Shown: positions 52,634-62,392 of the stretch, one piece after another | How the letters are laid out: every line of letters begins with the position of its first letter | How positions within the stretch are numbered: position 1 is the stretch's first letter | Assembly: GCA_029907205.1 (NCBI GenBank) | Contig: JARYMI010000004.1 | Location: 1-64,000, forward strand | DNA from: Clostridiales bacterium | GTDB lineage: Bacteria > Acidobacteriota > Aminicenantia > Aminicenantales > UBA8522 | DNA length: 64,000 nucleotides | Direction: 5' to 3' | The notes under the pieces: model-generated | What the model was told of the DNA's origin: nothing | Database searches by the model: none | The model's input: only the letters and a program-made list of their open reading frames with translations | Translations under genes and position numbers: made by a program

Positions 52634-55548
52634 TACGCGTAGGTGAAGGGGCAAAAGGTTTTGAATTCGCAGTAGCTGCAATTGTGCCAATCCGGCCGGG
52701 CAGCGAAGTTCTGGGAGCGGATTCCTTCTTCGGCTTCCTTGATTTTTTCCCAGGCTTTGGCCGTCTCTCGCTCCCCTTTATTGGCCCGCCCAATGATATC
52801 TGACTCCAAAAAATATAGCTGTGTTTCAATAAGCGGGAAGGGCTGGGTTCTGACGAAGGAGAGCGCATACAGGTCCATCTGCAGGCTTTCCGCCGTCTTC
52901 CGGTCAGCCTCTTTCTGGTTTTTCACTTCAGCAGCTTTGAAATCAACGATCACCGCTCCTTCGTCCCGGATGTCAACCCTATCCCATCGGCCGATAAACT
53001 TGATCCTATCCTGCTGCCACTTGAAACTTTTTTCAAGATACGCAGGCACTTGGCCTGAAGCGACCTCCCGGCGGAAAAACCGCTGCAGGGCTTCGCGGCC
53101 CGCCTTCTTCCTCATCTCTTCATGCTCCCGGCTGAGATACCCCTCGTTGATCCAGAGGCGTTCGTATTCCTCAAGAAGCTCGCTTTCTTGAAGCGGCTGG
53201 CCAGCCATTCTTCTTCTCAAGAAAAAATGGACAGCGTTGTGTAGCACCCGTCCAAAGACAAGGTTATGATGGGGAAGGACGGGAATCCTTAACAGATGCC
53301 GATATTTATGCTTCAGAGGACAGGTGAGATAGTCCTCAACCTGGAAATAACTCAACGTGATGACTTCCTTGAGTTTAAGCCGGGGAACGATTCTCTCTTC
53401 AGCCTGCTCCAGGCCATAGCGTCTGATTTCCTCTAAGGCTGAAGACCTCAAGGTTTCATCGGGTATTCCCGGAATGTCCAGGGCTTCGAGGACGAAGGGG
53501 CTCACCTTTTTCAGCCTCTTTAAGCCGTAGTCCCTGGCCCAGGTAAGATACAAAAGTTTCTTGGCCCTCGTCATGCCGACATAAAAAAGGCGCCTCTCTT
53601 CCTGGAGGGAGCTTTCATCAGCCGGCAGGTCCTCCTTCAAAATCTCGTCTGGCACGGGGATTTTTTCCCTCCTCTCCCGGCCAGGAAACCTGTCCGCGAT
53701 CAGGCTGACCATGAAGACGACCTTGAATTCCAAGCCTTTTGCTTTGTGCACAGTGAGAACGTTGACGGCATCTTCCTCCAACTCGGCTTCAGCTGTGGCC
53801 GGGTTATCACCCACTTCCTGGAGAAGGTCGAGGTGGCGGGAGAAAGATTGGATGGAGTCGTCGGCGGCAAGCTCGGAGAAATTCCTGATCTTGTCAAAGA
53901 AAAGCCGAAGGTTCTTTATTTTGAGCTCGGCCTCAAGACTCCCCTCTTCAACGAGCTTCTTAATATAGCCTGTTCTTTCAAGGAATGAATAGACGACCTG
54001 GCCAGCGTTTCGGGTGCTCGAAAGATCGACGAAAAATTCCAAATCCTCGTAAATTCTTTTGACCGTGGCCGCGGATTCGGAGGAGATGGGCAGATTGAGT
54101 GTTCCCCGGGCGATGTCTCTAAAAACACGGTGGAGCGAGAGGTTCCTTTTTTCGGCATGGTTGGAGATGACGGTCAGGTCGTAGAGGTCAGCCTGGTAGA
54201 TTTCGGAGTGGGCAAGGAAGAAAAGGCTCCGGCTTTCTTCAAAATCGGTCAGAGCTTTGATAAACGCGATGACAACTTTGATCTCTTCCTGAGCATAAAG
54301 CCCCCGGCTGCCAGAAAACCGGAAGGGGATCTGTTTCAGGTTGAGGGCCCGGAGAAACGCGTCGGCATCGGCGTTCCGGCGCACAAGAATGGCCATGTCG
54401 CTGTGCGCGAAGCCCGAATTTATCAACTCCCGGATAATCCCCGCCACTCTGTCCGCTTCGTGGGAAAGAGTGTCAAACTGGAGGAGATGAATCGTTTTCC
54501 CCGACGTTTCGACTGTTGAGACAAGTTTCTTATCTATCTTGTACCTATATTCGAGCCGGTTCGGGTTGTTCTGCTGGATGAGTCTGTAAGCCGAGTCAAG
54601 GATGGGCTGGGCCGAACGGTAATTCTTGGCCAGGACGATCTTTTTTGCTCTGGGATAGAATTTCTGAAAATTGAGGATGTTGCTCAGGGAAGCGCCTCGG
54701 AAGCGAAAGATGCTCTGGTCATCGTCGCCCACAACGGTCAGGTTCTTATGCCGAGCCGCCAGAAGCTTGAGCAGTTCAAACTGGACATAGTTGGTGTCCT
54801 GGAATTCATCCACGAGAATATACCTGTATTGGTTCTGAAACTTAGCGAGCACAGAGGACCTTTCCCTGAAAAGCCGGACGACAAGGTTGACCTGATCCTC
54901 AAAATCGATCTTTCCTTCTTTTTTGATCAGCTCTTCGTATGCGGCATAGACCTCGGCCATCTCCCTGTGCTTCCATGCCATCTCTTTTTCGGCTTCATCC
55001 CCAACATTCTTCTCCAGCTCTCCTGCGTAAGCCAGGTATTCCTTCGGGCTGATGTCTTCTTGTTTGAGCCTCTTGATGGCTTCCTGCAATTCTTGGATAT
55101 GCTTAGTCGGGTAACTCAAAGGACGATAGTAACGGAGGGGCAACCGGAAAAGATTCTCCCGCAAATAGATGGCCTGCTCGACGTCATCGAGAAGCCTAAA
55201 ATCCAGGGGATAGCCAAGGTCCAGGGCATAATTCCGCAGGACTCTTTCCCCGAAGGAGTTGAACGTGCTGATCTGAACAAAAGAATAGCTGTACGGGATA
55301 AGCTCGTCGACTCTTTCCTCCATCTCGTTGGCTGCCTTTTCAGTGAACGTCACAGCCAGAATTTCTTCGGGCTTGGCCTTTTTAGAGGCGATGAGATAAG
55401 CGATGCGATGAGTGATGACTTTCGTCTTTCCGGTGCCGGCGCCGGCGATGATGAGGAGAGGCCCTTCCCCATGAAGGACGGCTTCTTTCTGAGCGCGGTT
55501 CAAGCCCCTGAGCAAGTCTTTGACGGGCTGACGAGGTTGTTGAGGCAT
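52630..55548 (-). CDS. UvrD/PcrA-type helicase with C-terminal Fe-S PD-(D/E)XK nuclease domain
   Basis: This 972-residue protein (ATG at 55548; a TTG 18 bp earlier is possible) has a complete superfamily 1 helicase core: Walker A IIAGAGTGKT, a VDEFQDTNYVQFELL motif II, GDDDQSIFRFRGA motif III and an LTVHKAKGLEFKVVFMV motif V. A C-terminal RecB-like nuclease domain follows (about 745-970) with an IVDFKAAE motif. Four Cys (one in YLTCPLKH and three in NCSYCEFKTFC) match the Fe-S site of AddB/Cas4-type nucleases. It probably processes DNA ends in recombination or repair, in place of AddAB or RecBCD. Confidence 0.9.
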   Translation of the reverse strand: MPQQPRQPVKDLLRGLNRAQKEAVLHGEGPLLIIAGAGTGKTKVITHRIAYLIASKKAKPEEILAVTFTEKAANEMEERVDELIPYSYSFVQISTFNSFGERVLRNYALDLGYPLDFRLLDDVEQAIYLRENLFRLPLRYYRPLSYPTKHIQELQEAIKRLKQEDISPKEYLAYAGELEKNVGDEAEKEMAWKHREMAEVYAAYEELIKKEGKIDFEDQVNLVVRLFRERSSVLAKFQNQYRYILVDEFQDTNYVQFELLKLLAARHKNLTVVGDDDQSIFRFRGASLSNILNFQKFYPRAKKIVLAKNYRSAQPILDSAYRLIQQNNPNRLEYRYKIDKKLVSTVETSGKTIHLLQFDTLSHEADRVAGIIRELINSGFAHSDMAILVRRNADADAFLRALNLKQIPFRFSGSRGLYAQEEIKVVIAFIKALTDFEESRSLFFLAHSEIYQADLYDLTVISNHAEKRNLSLHRVFRDIARGTLNLPISSESAATVKRIYEDLEFFVDLSSTRNAGQVVYSFLERTGYIKKLVEEGSLEAELKIKNLRLFFDKIRNFSELAADDSIQSFSRHLDLLQEVGDNPATAEAELEEDAVNVLTVHKAKGLEFKVVFMVSLIADRFPGRERREKIPVPDEILKEDLPADESSLQEERRLFYVGMTRAKKLLYLTWARDYGLKRLKKVSPFVLEALDIPGIPDETLRSSALEEIRRYGLEQAEERIVPRLKLKEVITLSYFQVEDYLTCPLKHKYRHLLRIPVLPHHNLVFGRVLHNAVHFFLRRRMAGQPLQESELLEEYERLWINEGYLSREHEEMRKKAGREALQRFFRREVASGQVPAYLEKSFKWQQDRIKFIGRWDRVDIRDEGAVIVDFKAAEVKNQKEADRKTAESLQMDLYALSFVRTQPFPLIETQLYFLESDIIGRANKGERETAKAWEKIKEAEEGIRSQNFAARPDWHNCSYCEFKTFCPFTYAY

Positions 55549-55571
55549 GGCCTGCGCGCGTGCCAAGGCGT

Positions 55572-55889
55572 TTATTTATTCTTTTCGTTTTTCCTGATGA
55601 CAACCTTTTCGTCGGGCTTCATCAGCCAGAGCTTTCCCCGGGCTTCTCCATCCATAGCCCAAGGGTTTTTTTCGAGTTCTTCAATCTCCCTCAGCAAGCG
55701 GCTCTTCTGTTTTTCCAGGCGCTCGATCTCCTGCTGGAGAGATTTATAATTTCTCCTGGCCTGGTAAATTTCGATCAGCCCTTTTTTTCCGAAAAGAGAA
55801 GAAATCAGTAAGACCAAGAAGAAAAACCCAACCCCTGCCAGGATAAGCTTACGGCGGAGGGAACTACTCTTCTGGTCGTTCCTGGCCAT
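55572..55889 (-). CDS. FtsB/DivIC-type cell-division protein
   Basis: This 105-residue protein has a short cytoplasmic N-terminus, a single membrane helix (about 13-33) and a periplasmic coiled coil (about 43-75), followed by the NPWAMDGEARGKLWLMKPDEKVV stretch typical of septum formation initiators. Such proteins form the FtsQLB complex at the division septum. Its ATG overlaps the stop of the upstream phosphohexomutase gene by 1 bp. Confidence 0.86.
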   Translation of the reverse strand: MARNDQKSSSLRRKLILAGVGFFFLVLLISSLFGKKGLIEIYQARRNYKSLQQEIERLEKQKSRLLREIEELEKNPWAMDGEARGKLWLMKPDEKVVIRKNEKNK

Positions 55890-57289
55890 CAGACCAGCTC
55901 CGCCAACCCGTGGGCCAATAGCCTTTCCAGCTCCTTTTTTGATTCAGCCTCAGCGTAGCAGCGGATGAGCGGCTCCGTGCCCGAGAAGCGCAAGAGAAGC
56001 CAGTCGTCGTCATCAAAATCGAACTTGATTCCATCGATTCTCTCGATGTTCACGACCTTTCTCCCAGCCAGGCGCTGGGGAGGGTTAAGGATGAGCCCGG
56101 TGAGCTTCCTCTCATTCTTGGGATTAAGGGGAATATTCCTTTGGCCGCCGTGCTTTTTCCCGTATGCGCGGTCGAAGTCAACCCGCAGCTCGGTCAGCGA
56201 TTTTCCGGTGACGGCCATCATTTCGGCGACCAAGAGGCCAGCAAAGATCCCGTCTTTTTCTGGAAGGTGGTCCTTGAAGGCGATCGAAGCGCTCTCTTCT
56301 CCGCCAAAAATGATGCGGCGCCGCAGGAAAAGGTCGGCCATGTATTTAAACCCAACGGGCGTCTTGAGAAGCGGCAAGCCAAAGCGCCGGGCAATCCTGT
56401 CGATCAAGTGGGTCGTCGCCACAGAACGAGCCACGCCGCCTCGCCAGCCCTTGACTCTGACCAGGTAATCGAGGAGCAAAGCAAGGACGACATTCTGGAT
56501 GATAAAACGGCCTTTCTCGTCGACGATCCCAAACCTGTCGCCGTCGGCATCAGTGGCAATCCCCAGGTGGCATCGCTTTTCCTTGACCAGCTCCTTTAGC
56601 TCTTTCAGGTTGCTTTCGCTGCAAGAAGGAATGACGCCGCCAAAATAGGGGTCAATGTAGCCGTGGATTTCTTCAACAGGAATGCCGTTCTCCTCCAGAA
56701 TCTCATCCAGATACTCCCGGCTGGTTCCATAAAGCAAGTCCACGCCGATTCTCAGGCGCGATTTCCGAATAGAAGCGAAGTCGATTTTTTTCTGGATGAA
56801 TTCCAGATAATCTTCCTGGAGGTCGATTTTCTTCACGTATTCAGCTCTTGGGTAATAGGGATAATGGACTGGATGTTTGGACAGCCGCCTGATTTCGTCT
56901 TCAACCCTGTCGGTGTCATCGGGAAGCGCCGGCGCGCCTGTTTCCATGTTGAGCTTTAATCCGTTGTACTCGGGAGGGTTGAAAGAAGCCGTGAAATTGA
57001 TGCCGGCCTGGGCCTTTTTTTTTATAATCTGGAGGGCCTGTGCCTGGGAGGGCGCATCCCTATCGGAAAGCAGGACATGGATCCGGTTATGAGACAGAAT
57101 TCTGGCTGCCTCTCCGGCAAACCTTTCCGAGAGAAACCGAGTGTCGTAATTGACGACAACCGAGATCGGACAGCCAGGAAACCGTGTCTTGAGGTAGTTG
57201 GCAATAGCCAAGACGACAACCCTGACATTGGAAAACGTGAACTCTTCCCCCATCACAGCGCGCCAGCCGGAAGTGCCGAACTTGATCAT
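55889..57289 (-). CDS. Phosphoglucomutase/phosphomannomutase-family phosphohexomutase
   Basis: This 466-residue enzyme of the alpha-D-phosphohexomutase superfamily starts at the ATG at 57289 (MIKFGTSGWRA), where homologues start; the longer frame adds an unlikely 47 residues. The active-site Ser loop is TASFNPPEYNG near 98-108; the usual His of TASHNP is replaced by Phe. The metal loop DADGDRFG near 234-241 and the sugar loop GGEESAS near 322-328 are intact. The phosphate-binding RFSGTEPLIR loop is near the C-terminus. It interconverts hexose 1- and 6-phosphates for glycan precursors. Confidence 0.92.
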   Translation of the reverse strand: MIKFGTSGWRAVMGEEFTFSNVRVVVLAIANYLKTRFPGCPISVVVNYDTRFLSERFAGEAARILSHNRIHVLLSDRDAPSQAQALQIIKKKAQAGINFTASFNPPEYNGLKLNMETGAPALPDDTDRVEDEIRRLSKHPVHYPYYPRAEYVKKIDLQEDYLEFIQKKIDFASIRKSRLRIGVDLLYGTSREYLDEILEENGIPVEEIHGYIDPYFGGVIPSCSESNLKELKELVKEKRCHLGIATDADGDRFGIVDEKGRFIIQNVVLALLLDYLVRVKGWRGGVARSVATTHLIDRIARRFGLPLLKTPVGFKYMADLFLRRRIIFGGEESASIAFKDHLPEKDGIFAGLLVAEMMAVTGKSLTELRVDFDRAYGKKHGGQRNIPLNPKNERKLTGLILNPPQRLAGRKVVNIERIDGIKFDFDDDDWLLLRFSGTEPLIRCYAEAESKKELERLLAHGLAELV

Positions 57290-57374
57290 TTTTCCAAAAT
57301 TAGCATAAGGGACGGGCAAAAGCAACTGGCGCGGCTTGACACTGCCAGCGCGATCACACAGACTTATAGGGATC

Positions 57375-59807
57375 GTGGAGAAACCAAGGCTGTCCCTGCT
57401 GGCTGGCATTTCCTTCATCTCCGCAGCCACGCTGTGCCTTCAGGTCTCCCTTACCCGTTATCTTTCTATTTCCCAGAATTATCATTTCGCTTTCCTGGTG
57501 ATCAGCCTGGCATTTCTTGGCTACGGAGCCAGCGGGACTTTTTTGACTCTGTTCCGGCGCCGGACAGAAAAGTTGAACGATCGCTTCCTCAGCCTCAGCT
57601 CTCTCCTTTTCTCGCTGGCCGTGCTGCTGAGTTTTTTCCTCTCAAATTCTCTCCCGTTCGATTTTTTCCAGCTCCCCTGGAATAAAAGACAGCTCATCTA
57701 TATTCTCCCATATTACTGCTTTCTTGGCTTGCCCTTCTTTTTTGCCGGCGCGACCATCTCCTTTGCTCTTACCAGATTAGCTAAGGCGGCTCACAAGCTT
57801 TATTTCTTCGACCTGTTGGGCGCAGGATCCGGTTCCTTTCTCGCTGTCGTCGTGTTTCTTCCGCGAGGTGAGCGCGGCGTCTTCGTGATCATCTCAGGGC
57901 TGGCTCTCCTTGGCTGCTTTTTTCTAAGCCTCCGCCGACGTCCTCTTTTTTTAGCCTTCCTTTTGGTTCTCTTCGCCGCCGAGGCGCTGCTTTTCTTCAC
58001 CTCACCGAACTGGCTGAGTTTCCGCATCTCACCCTTCAAAGCTCTTCCCCAAGCGCTTAAGTATCCCCAGGCTACACTCTGTCTCACCAGGTGGAACTCA
58101 GTATCGCGCCTCGACATCATTCGCTCGCCGGCTGTGCGGTTTGCTCCAGGGCTGAGCCTTGTCAGTGGGCAGCAGCCGCCGGTCCAACTTGGTCTATCTT
58201 TGGACGGAGGAGATCTCAACGCCGTGACGAAGGTCTCCAGCCTTGATGACCCGGGCTTGGATTTCCTCTCATCACTTCCTTCATCCCTGCCCTATTTTCT
58301 CCTTTCCCGGCCGAGGGTTCTCGTCTTAGAGCCGAGGGGCGGTTTGGATGTCCTCGAAGCTCTCGCTTTCCAGGCCCCAAAAGTTGCCGTCTTCGAAAGC
58401 AACCCGCTTCTGCCTTACCTTCTCCGGAATGAATTAGCCTCTTTTTGCGGGGACCTCTACAACCGCCCGGATGTCAAGGTTGTGTCAGCGCATCCCCGGG
58501 CCGCCATGAGAAAAGAAAATGACTCCTACGACCTTATCGTTTTCGGCCTGACCGACGTCTTCGGCGCGGCGGCGACCGGGCTCCATGGAATTGGCGAGAA
58601 CTATCTTTATACCGTCGAATCTTTTGTCCGTCTTCTGGACCTTCTCTCCCCTAACGGCATCATCAGCCTGACATTTTATTTGCTCCCGCCGCCGCGCCAG
58701 GAGGCCAAAATCCTGGCTACTTGGATCGAGGCTCTGGAAAGAAAGCAGCTTGACCCAGCTCCCAGGCTCGCTGCCATAAGAACCTGGGGCACGCTGAGTC
58801 TGTTTATTAAAAAAGAACCGTTCTCTGGCCAGGAGATCAGCCGGTTGAAAGACTTCTGCCGGGAACGGCTATTCGATACGGTCTATCATCCTGTAATAAA
58901 ACAAGAAGAGCTCAACATCTATAATCAGACGGACAGGCCTGTCTACGAGGAACTTTTTCTTCTTCTCCTCAATTCTTCTTCACGGAGAGCTTTGTCAAAA
59001 GACTATCTTTTTGAGGTCAAACCCGCAACGGATAACCGGCCTTTCTTCCACGACTACTACAAATGGAAAAAAGCCAAGGCGACCTATAGAGTTCTGGGGA
59101 AGAACCTGACTTTTCTTTTTGAAGGCAAGTTTGTCCTCGGCCTTCTTCTTTTTCAGGCCGGATTGGCCGCCTTTATCTTCATCCTACTCCCGCTCTCAGG
59201 CCTGAAGCAGGATTCTCCTTTGCCCCAGAGGAATTTCGTCCTCGTTTTTTTCTACTTCGGTCTTCTTGGCGCCGCCTTCATCTTCATCGAGATTACGCTT
59301 ATCCAAAAATTTATTCTTTTCTTAGGACACCCTCTCTTTTCAGTCTCAACCGTCATCTTTTCCCTGCTTTTTTCCTCTGGACTGGGAAGCCTCAGTTCAA
59401 AAAAGATGCTCGGAAAAAACCCGATGAAAAGAATGAGAGCATGCCTTTTCTTCTGCGCTATGCTGACCTTGCTTTATCTTTTTCTTCTTCCTTCTTTTTT
59501 TGAAAGGCATGTCGGCCTGAGCTTGGGACTGAAGATAGTATTTTCTCTAGGACTGATCTTCCCCTTGGGTTTCTTTATGGGATTTCCCTTCCCAACGGGG
59601 ATCCGCCTCCTCGAACAAACCAATTCAAAGCTCATCCCCTGGGCCTGGTCGGCTAACGCTTTCTCAACGGTCGTCCATTCTGTTTTGGCCCACTTGATCG
59701 CCCTGAGCGCGGGGTATAACGCCGTGCTGGTTCTCGCTGCCGGTGGCTATTTAGCCGCTCTTCCTTTTCTCCGCTTCGCCTATCATGGGAACAAACCGGA
59801 CCCCTGA
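57375..59807 (+). CDS. Polytopic membrane protein with a spermidine-synthase-like domain
   Basis: This protein of about 810 residues (GTG at 57375; a TTG at 57336 is also possible) has about seven N-terminal membrane helices, a central cytoplasmic Rossmann domain (about 300-480) and further helices at the C-terminus. The central domain resembles spermidine synthase ([17 protein letters not shown], then a [13 protein letters not shown] motif), but the Asp residues of true aminopropyltransferases are not clearly conserved. Similar membrane proteins of unknown function occur in Acidobacteriota. Its 3' end overlaps the convergent methyltransferase gene by 57 bp. Confidence 0.8.
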   Translation: MEKPRLSLLAGISFISAATLCLQVSLTRYLSISQNYHFAFLVISLAFLGYGASGTFLTLFRRRTEKLNDRFLSLSSLLFSLAVLLSFFLSNSLPFDFFQLPWNKRQLIYILPYYCFLGLPFFFAGATISFALTRLAKAAHKLYFFDLLGAGSGSFLAVVVFLPRGERGVFVIISGLALLGCFFLSLRRRPLFLAFLLVLFAAEALLFFTSPNWLSFRISPFKALPQALKYPQATLCLTRWNSVSRLDIIRSPAVRFAPGLSLVSGQQPPVQLGLSLDGGDLNAVTKVSSLDDPGLDFLSSLPSSLPYFLLSRPRVLVLEPRGGLDVLEALAFQAPKVAVFESNPLLPYLLRNELASFCGDLYNRPDVKVVSAHPRAAMRKENDSYDLIVFGLTDVFGAAATGLHGIGENYLYTVESFVRLLDLLSPNGIISLTFYLLPPPRQEAKILATWIEALERKQLDPAPRLAAIRTWGTLSLFIKKEPFSGQEISRLKDFCRERLFDTVYHPVIKQEELNIYNQTDRPVYEELFLLLLNSSSRRALSKDYLFEVKPATDNRPFFHDYYKWKKAKATYRVLGKNLTFLFEGKFVLGLLLFQAGLAAFIFILLPLSGLKQDSPLPQRNFVLVFFYFGLLGAAFIFIEITLIQKFILFLGHPLFSVSTVIFSLLFSSGLGSLSSKKMLGKNPMKRMRACLFFCAMLTLLYLFLLPSFFERHVGLSLGLKIVFSLGLIFPLGFFMGFPFPTGIRLLEQTNSKLIPWAWSANAFSTVVHSVLAHLIALSAGYNAVLVLAAGGYLAALPFLRFAYHGNKPDP

Positions 59808-60491
59808 AATGTGCTTTACTCTCGGCTTCCCCTCAACCTTTGTGACGAGGGTCAGGGTTTGAAAATAAAGAGTGCTGCCAAGGGGAATGGCCAGCCGGCC
59901 GCCTTCCTTAAGCTGGTTGAGGAGCGGAGGGGGAATATGATTGGCGGCGCAAGTGACCATAATGGCGTCGAACGGCGCTTCCTCTTCCCAGCCAAAATAG
60001 CCGTCCGCCCATTTGACATGGACGTTCTCATACCCCAGGTTTTTCAGAGTCTGGGAAGACTTCGTCGCCAGATTTTCTCTTATTTCCACAGTAAAAACCT
60101 TGTCGGTAAGCTGGGCGAGGACAGCCGCCTGGTAGCCTGATCCCGTTCCGATCTCCAGGACTTTTTCTCCCGAGCGGAGACCGAGGCATTGGGTCATCAG
60201 GGCAACGATGTATGGTTGAGAAATTGTCTGGCCTTCGTCAATGGGCAAAGGATAGTCTTCATAAGCCTGGCTCCGGTAAGATGGACTGACAAAAAGATGC
60301 CGGGGGACTTTGGCCATCGCCTCGAGAACCTTGCGGTCATTGATATCGCGGCCCGCCAGTTGTTCGGAAACCATGTTCTTCCGCTTCTTTATATAGGGAT
60401 CGCTTTCCTGACCAGAAGACACGAGCCACACTGAAAAAAACAAAAAGGCAAGAAAGAAAAATGCAGGACGAGAACTTGCCCATATCTTCAT
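59751..60491 (-). CDS. pcm: Exported protein-L-isoaspartate O-methyltransferase
   Basis: This 246-residue protein carries a signal peptide (about 1-27, [18 protein letters not shown]) in front of a complete PCMT domain. The domain has a [15 protein letters not shown] motif, SAM-binding [18 protein letters not shown] and a VTCAANHIP motif. PCMTs methylate isoaspartyl residues so that damaged proteins can be repaired. The usual enzyme is cytoplasmic; here the signal peptide predicts export, which raises the question of SAM supply. Its 3' end overlaps the convergent gene by 57 bp. Confidence 0.9.
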   Translation of the reverse strand: MKIWASSRPAFFFLAFLFFSVWLVSSGQESDPYIKKRKNMVSEQLAGRDINDRKVLEAMAKVPRHLFVSPSYRSQAYEDYPLPIDEGQTISQPYIVALMTQCLGLRSGEKVLEIGTGSGYQAAVLAQLTDKVFTVEIRENLATKSSQTLKNLGYENVHVKWADGYFGWEEEAPFDAIMVTCAANHIPPPLLNQLKEGGRLAIPLGSTLYFQTLTLVTKVEGKPRVKHISGVRFVPMIGEAEKRKSG

Positions 60492-60570
60492 GCCAATATC
60501 CTGGCCGGGCCCTCGAGATTATTGTCTTTCAAAAACATTGAGAAATCAACCCTACTTTTTGCGTCTTTAT

Positions 60571-60620
60571 AATCAGGCCTTGCCTCCAGAGCGGCCATCG
60601 CCGACGACGGCGGCCTGATT
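60571..60620. repeat. Inverted repeat in the pcm-coaD intergenic region
   Basis: AATCAGGCC (60571-60579) and GGCCTGATT (60612-60620) are a perfect 9-bp inverted repeat with a GC-rich 32-bp loop. It lies in the divergent 295-bp gap and could act as a leader structure or operator. Confidence 0.4.
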
Positions 60621-60717
60621 TCACCTCCAATCTCCCCTCAAAGGGTGATTGACTGAGGAGAACGGCCCGTGAAATTGTATATGAGTGCAACATCCCTGTT
60701 TACAGCGAGAAATTATG

Positions 60718-60744
60718 TTGACAAAGCACAGCTTTTCTGATAAT
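60718..60744 (+). promoter_or_regulatory. Predicted promoter of coaD-pilMNOP
   Basis: TTGACA (60718-60723) and GATAAT (60739-60744) are 15 bp apart. It lies inside a longer open frame that begins at 60685, so the true coaD start must lie further downstream. Confidence 0.45.
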
Positions 60745-60786
60745 GACTTATGTAACCTCTTGAGAGAAGAACGGTCTGTGCCTTGG

Positions 60787-61296
60787 ATGGAGAATCGCGC
60801 TGTCTACCCGGGTTTTTTCGACCCAATCACTAACGGCCACGTCGACATCATTTTGAGGGGGTTGAGGATATTCGACAAGATCATCATCGCCGTGCTCAAA
60901 AATCCCAAAAAAAGGGCTCTGTTTTCGACTAAAGATAGGGTTATGATCATTCAGCAGATTTTTGCCCAGGAGCCAAGGATCGAGGTCAAGGCATTCGACG
61001 GTCTGCTGGTCGATTTTGCCAGAAAAAATAAGGCGAATATCGTCATGCGGGGGTTAAGGGCCGTGTCTGATTTCGAGTACGAATTTCAGATGGCCCTCAT
61101 GAATCGAAAGCTCAATCCCGAGATTGAAACGCTCTACATGATGCCCAGCGTCAACTACTCCTTCTTGAGTTCGAGGCTGGTCAAAGAAGTTTTCATGCTG
61201 GGCGGCTGTGTCAAGGACTTGGTGCCAAAAATCGTGGAAAAGAAACTCAAGGAAAAACTCACCAAGCGAAGAAGTTTTTTCCCGATTAACGCTTAA
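60787..61296 (+). CDS. coaD: Phosphopantetheine adenylyltransferase
   Basis: This 169-residue enzyme has the family's usual length. It starts ENRAVYPGFFDPITNGHVDII, with the GxFDPxxxGH nucleotide-transferase motif, and ends with the YSFLSSRLVKEVFMLGG motif that binds substrate. It transfers AMP from ATP to 4'-phosphopantetheine to make dephospho-CoA. The ATG at 60787 matches homologues and lies after the promoter; a GTG at 60778 is possible. The next gene, pilM, starts 15 bp after its stop. Confidence 0.94.
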   Translation: MENRAVYPGFFDPITNGHVDIILRGLRIFDKIIIAVLKNPKKRALFSTKDRVMIIQQIFAQEPRIEVKAFDGLLVDFARKNKANIVMRGLRAVSDFEYEFQMALMNRKLNPEIETLYMMPSVNYSFLSSRLVKEVFMLGGCVKDLVPKIVEKKLKEKLTKRRSFFPINA

Positions 61297-61311
61297 AAGG
61301 CAGGAAGAAAA

Positions 61312-62391
61312 ATGTTTGGTTTAAGCCAAGACAAAGGGATCGTCGGATTGGACATCGGCTCTCATTCCGTCAAGGCCATCGAGGTGAAGGCCAAGACAAA
61401 GAAGGACCGCGATGTCTTTGAAGTGAGCCGGATCGGCTACGCGCTTCTCCCCCATGACGCCATCGTTGAGGGAACGATCATCGATTCCACAGCCGTTGTC
61501 GAAACGATCAAGATGATTTTTGACGAGTCCAAATTCAAGAACAGGAACGTGGTCATTTCCATCTCCGGTAACGCCGTGATCATCAAAAAAATTTCACTCC
61601 CTGCGATGGAGAAGGAGGAGCTGGCCGAGTCCATCGTCTGGGAAGCCAAGCACAACATCCCCTATCCTTATGAAGAGACGAACGTGGACTACGCCATCCT
61701 CAAGCCGCCTCGGGGCGCTCCAGAGAAAAACCTCGACATTCTCCTTGTCGCCGCCAAGAAGGACAAGATCGCCAACTACAGCAACGTCGTCAACCAGGCT
61801 CGCAAGAACTTGGTGGCTATCGATGTCGACGTTTTCGCCCTTCAGAATGCCTTGGAAGTCAACTATCCCGAAGAGTTCGAATCCAAGATCTTGGCCATCA
61901 TCAATATCGGGGCCAACATCACCAACATTGCCGTTGTCGAACGGGGAAATTCTCAGCTTTTCCGCGACCTTTCTATCGGTGGCTTCTTTTTTGTCGAGAA
62001 TATCCGCAAAGAGCTGAACATCAGTTTCGATGAAGCTGAAAAATTGCTCAAGGGCATCCCCAGCAAGTCTATTCCGGCGGAAAAAGCGGATGAGGTCATT
62101 CATTTCAACATCAAAGACCTGCTCGATGAGATCGACAAAACCTTCTCTTTTTATGAAGCGGGAGAAAAAAGGGAAAAGAAAATCGAACGTATATACCTGA
62201 GTGGCGGATTGGCCCACCTTAAAAACATGGCCGGGGCTTTTGAGCAGAAATTCAACATCAGGACAGAGATCCTCAACCCTTTCCGCAATGTCCATTACGA
62301 TGAGAAGAAGTTGGAGCCCCTCTACCAGGAAGAGATGGCCGCGCTTTTCGGTGTGGCTGTTGGATTAGCCACTCGGAAAATGGAAAAGTAA
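61312..62391 (+). CDS. pilM: Type IV pilus inner-membrane platform protein PilM
   Basis: This 359-residue actin-like ATPase-fold protein has the PilM signatures: VGLDIGSHSVKAIEV near the start, SISGNAVIIKKISLPAM near 83-99 and an IYLSGGLAHLKNM motif near 297-309. PilM is a cytoplasmic protein that binds the N-terminal tail of PilN and links the pilus alignment complex to the motor. It is followed by pilN, pilO and pilP without gaps. Confidence 0.95.
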   Translation: MFGLSQDKGIVGLDIGSHSVKAIEVKAKTKKDRDVFEVSRIGYALLPHDAIVEGTIIDSTAVVETIKMIFDESKFKNRNVVISISGNAVIIKKISLPAMEKEELAESIVWEAKHNIPYPYEETNVDYAILKPPRGAPEKNLDILLVAAKKDKIANYSNVVNQARKNLVAIDVDVFALQNALEVNYPEEFESKILAIINIGANITNIAVVERGNSQLFRDLSIGGFFFVENIRKELNISFDEAEKLLKGIPSKSIPAEKADEVIHFNIKDLLDEIDKTFSFYEAGEKREKKIERIYLSGGLAHLKNMAGAFEQKFNIRTEILNPFRNVHYDEKKLEPLYQEEMAALFGVAVGLATRKMEK

Positions 62392-62392
62392 A

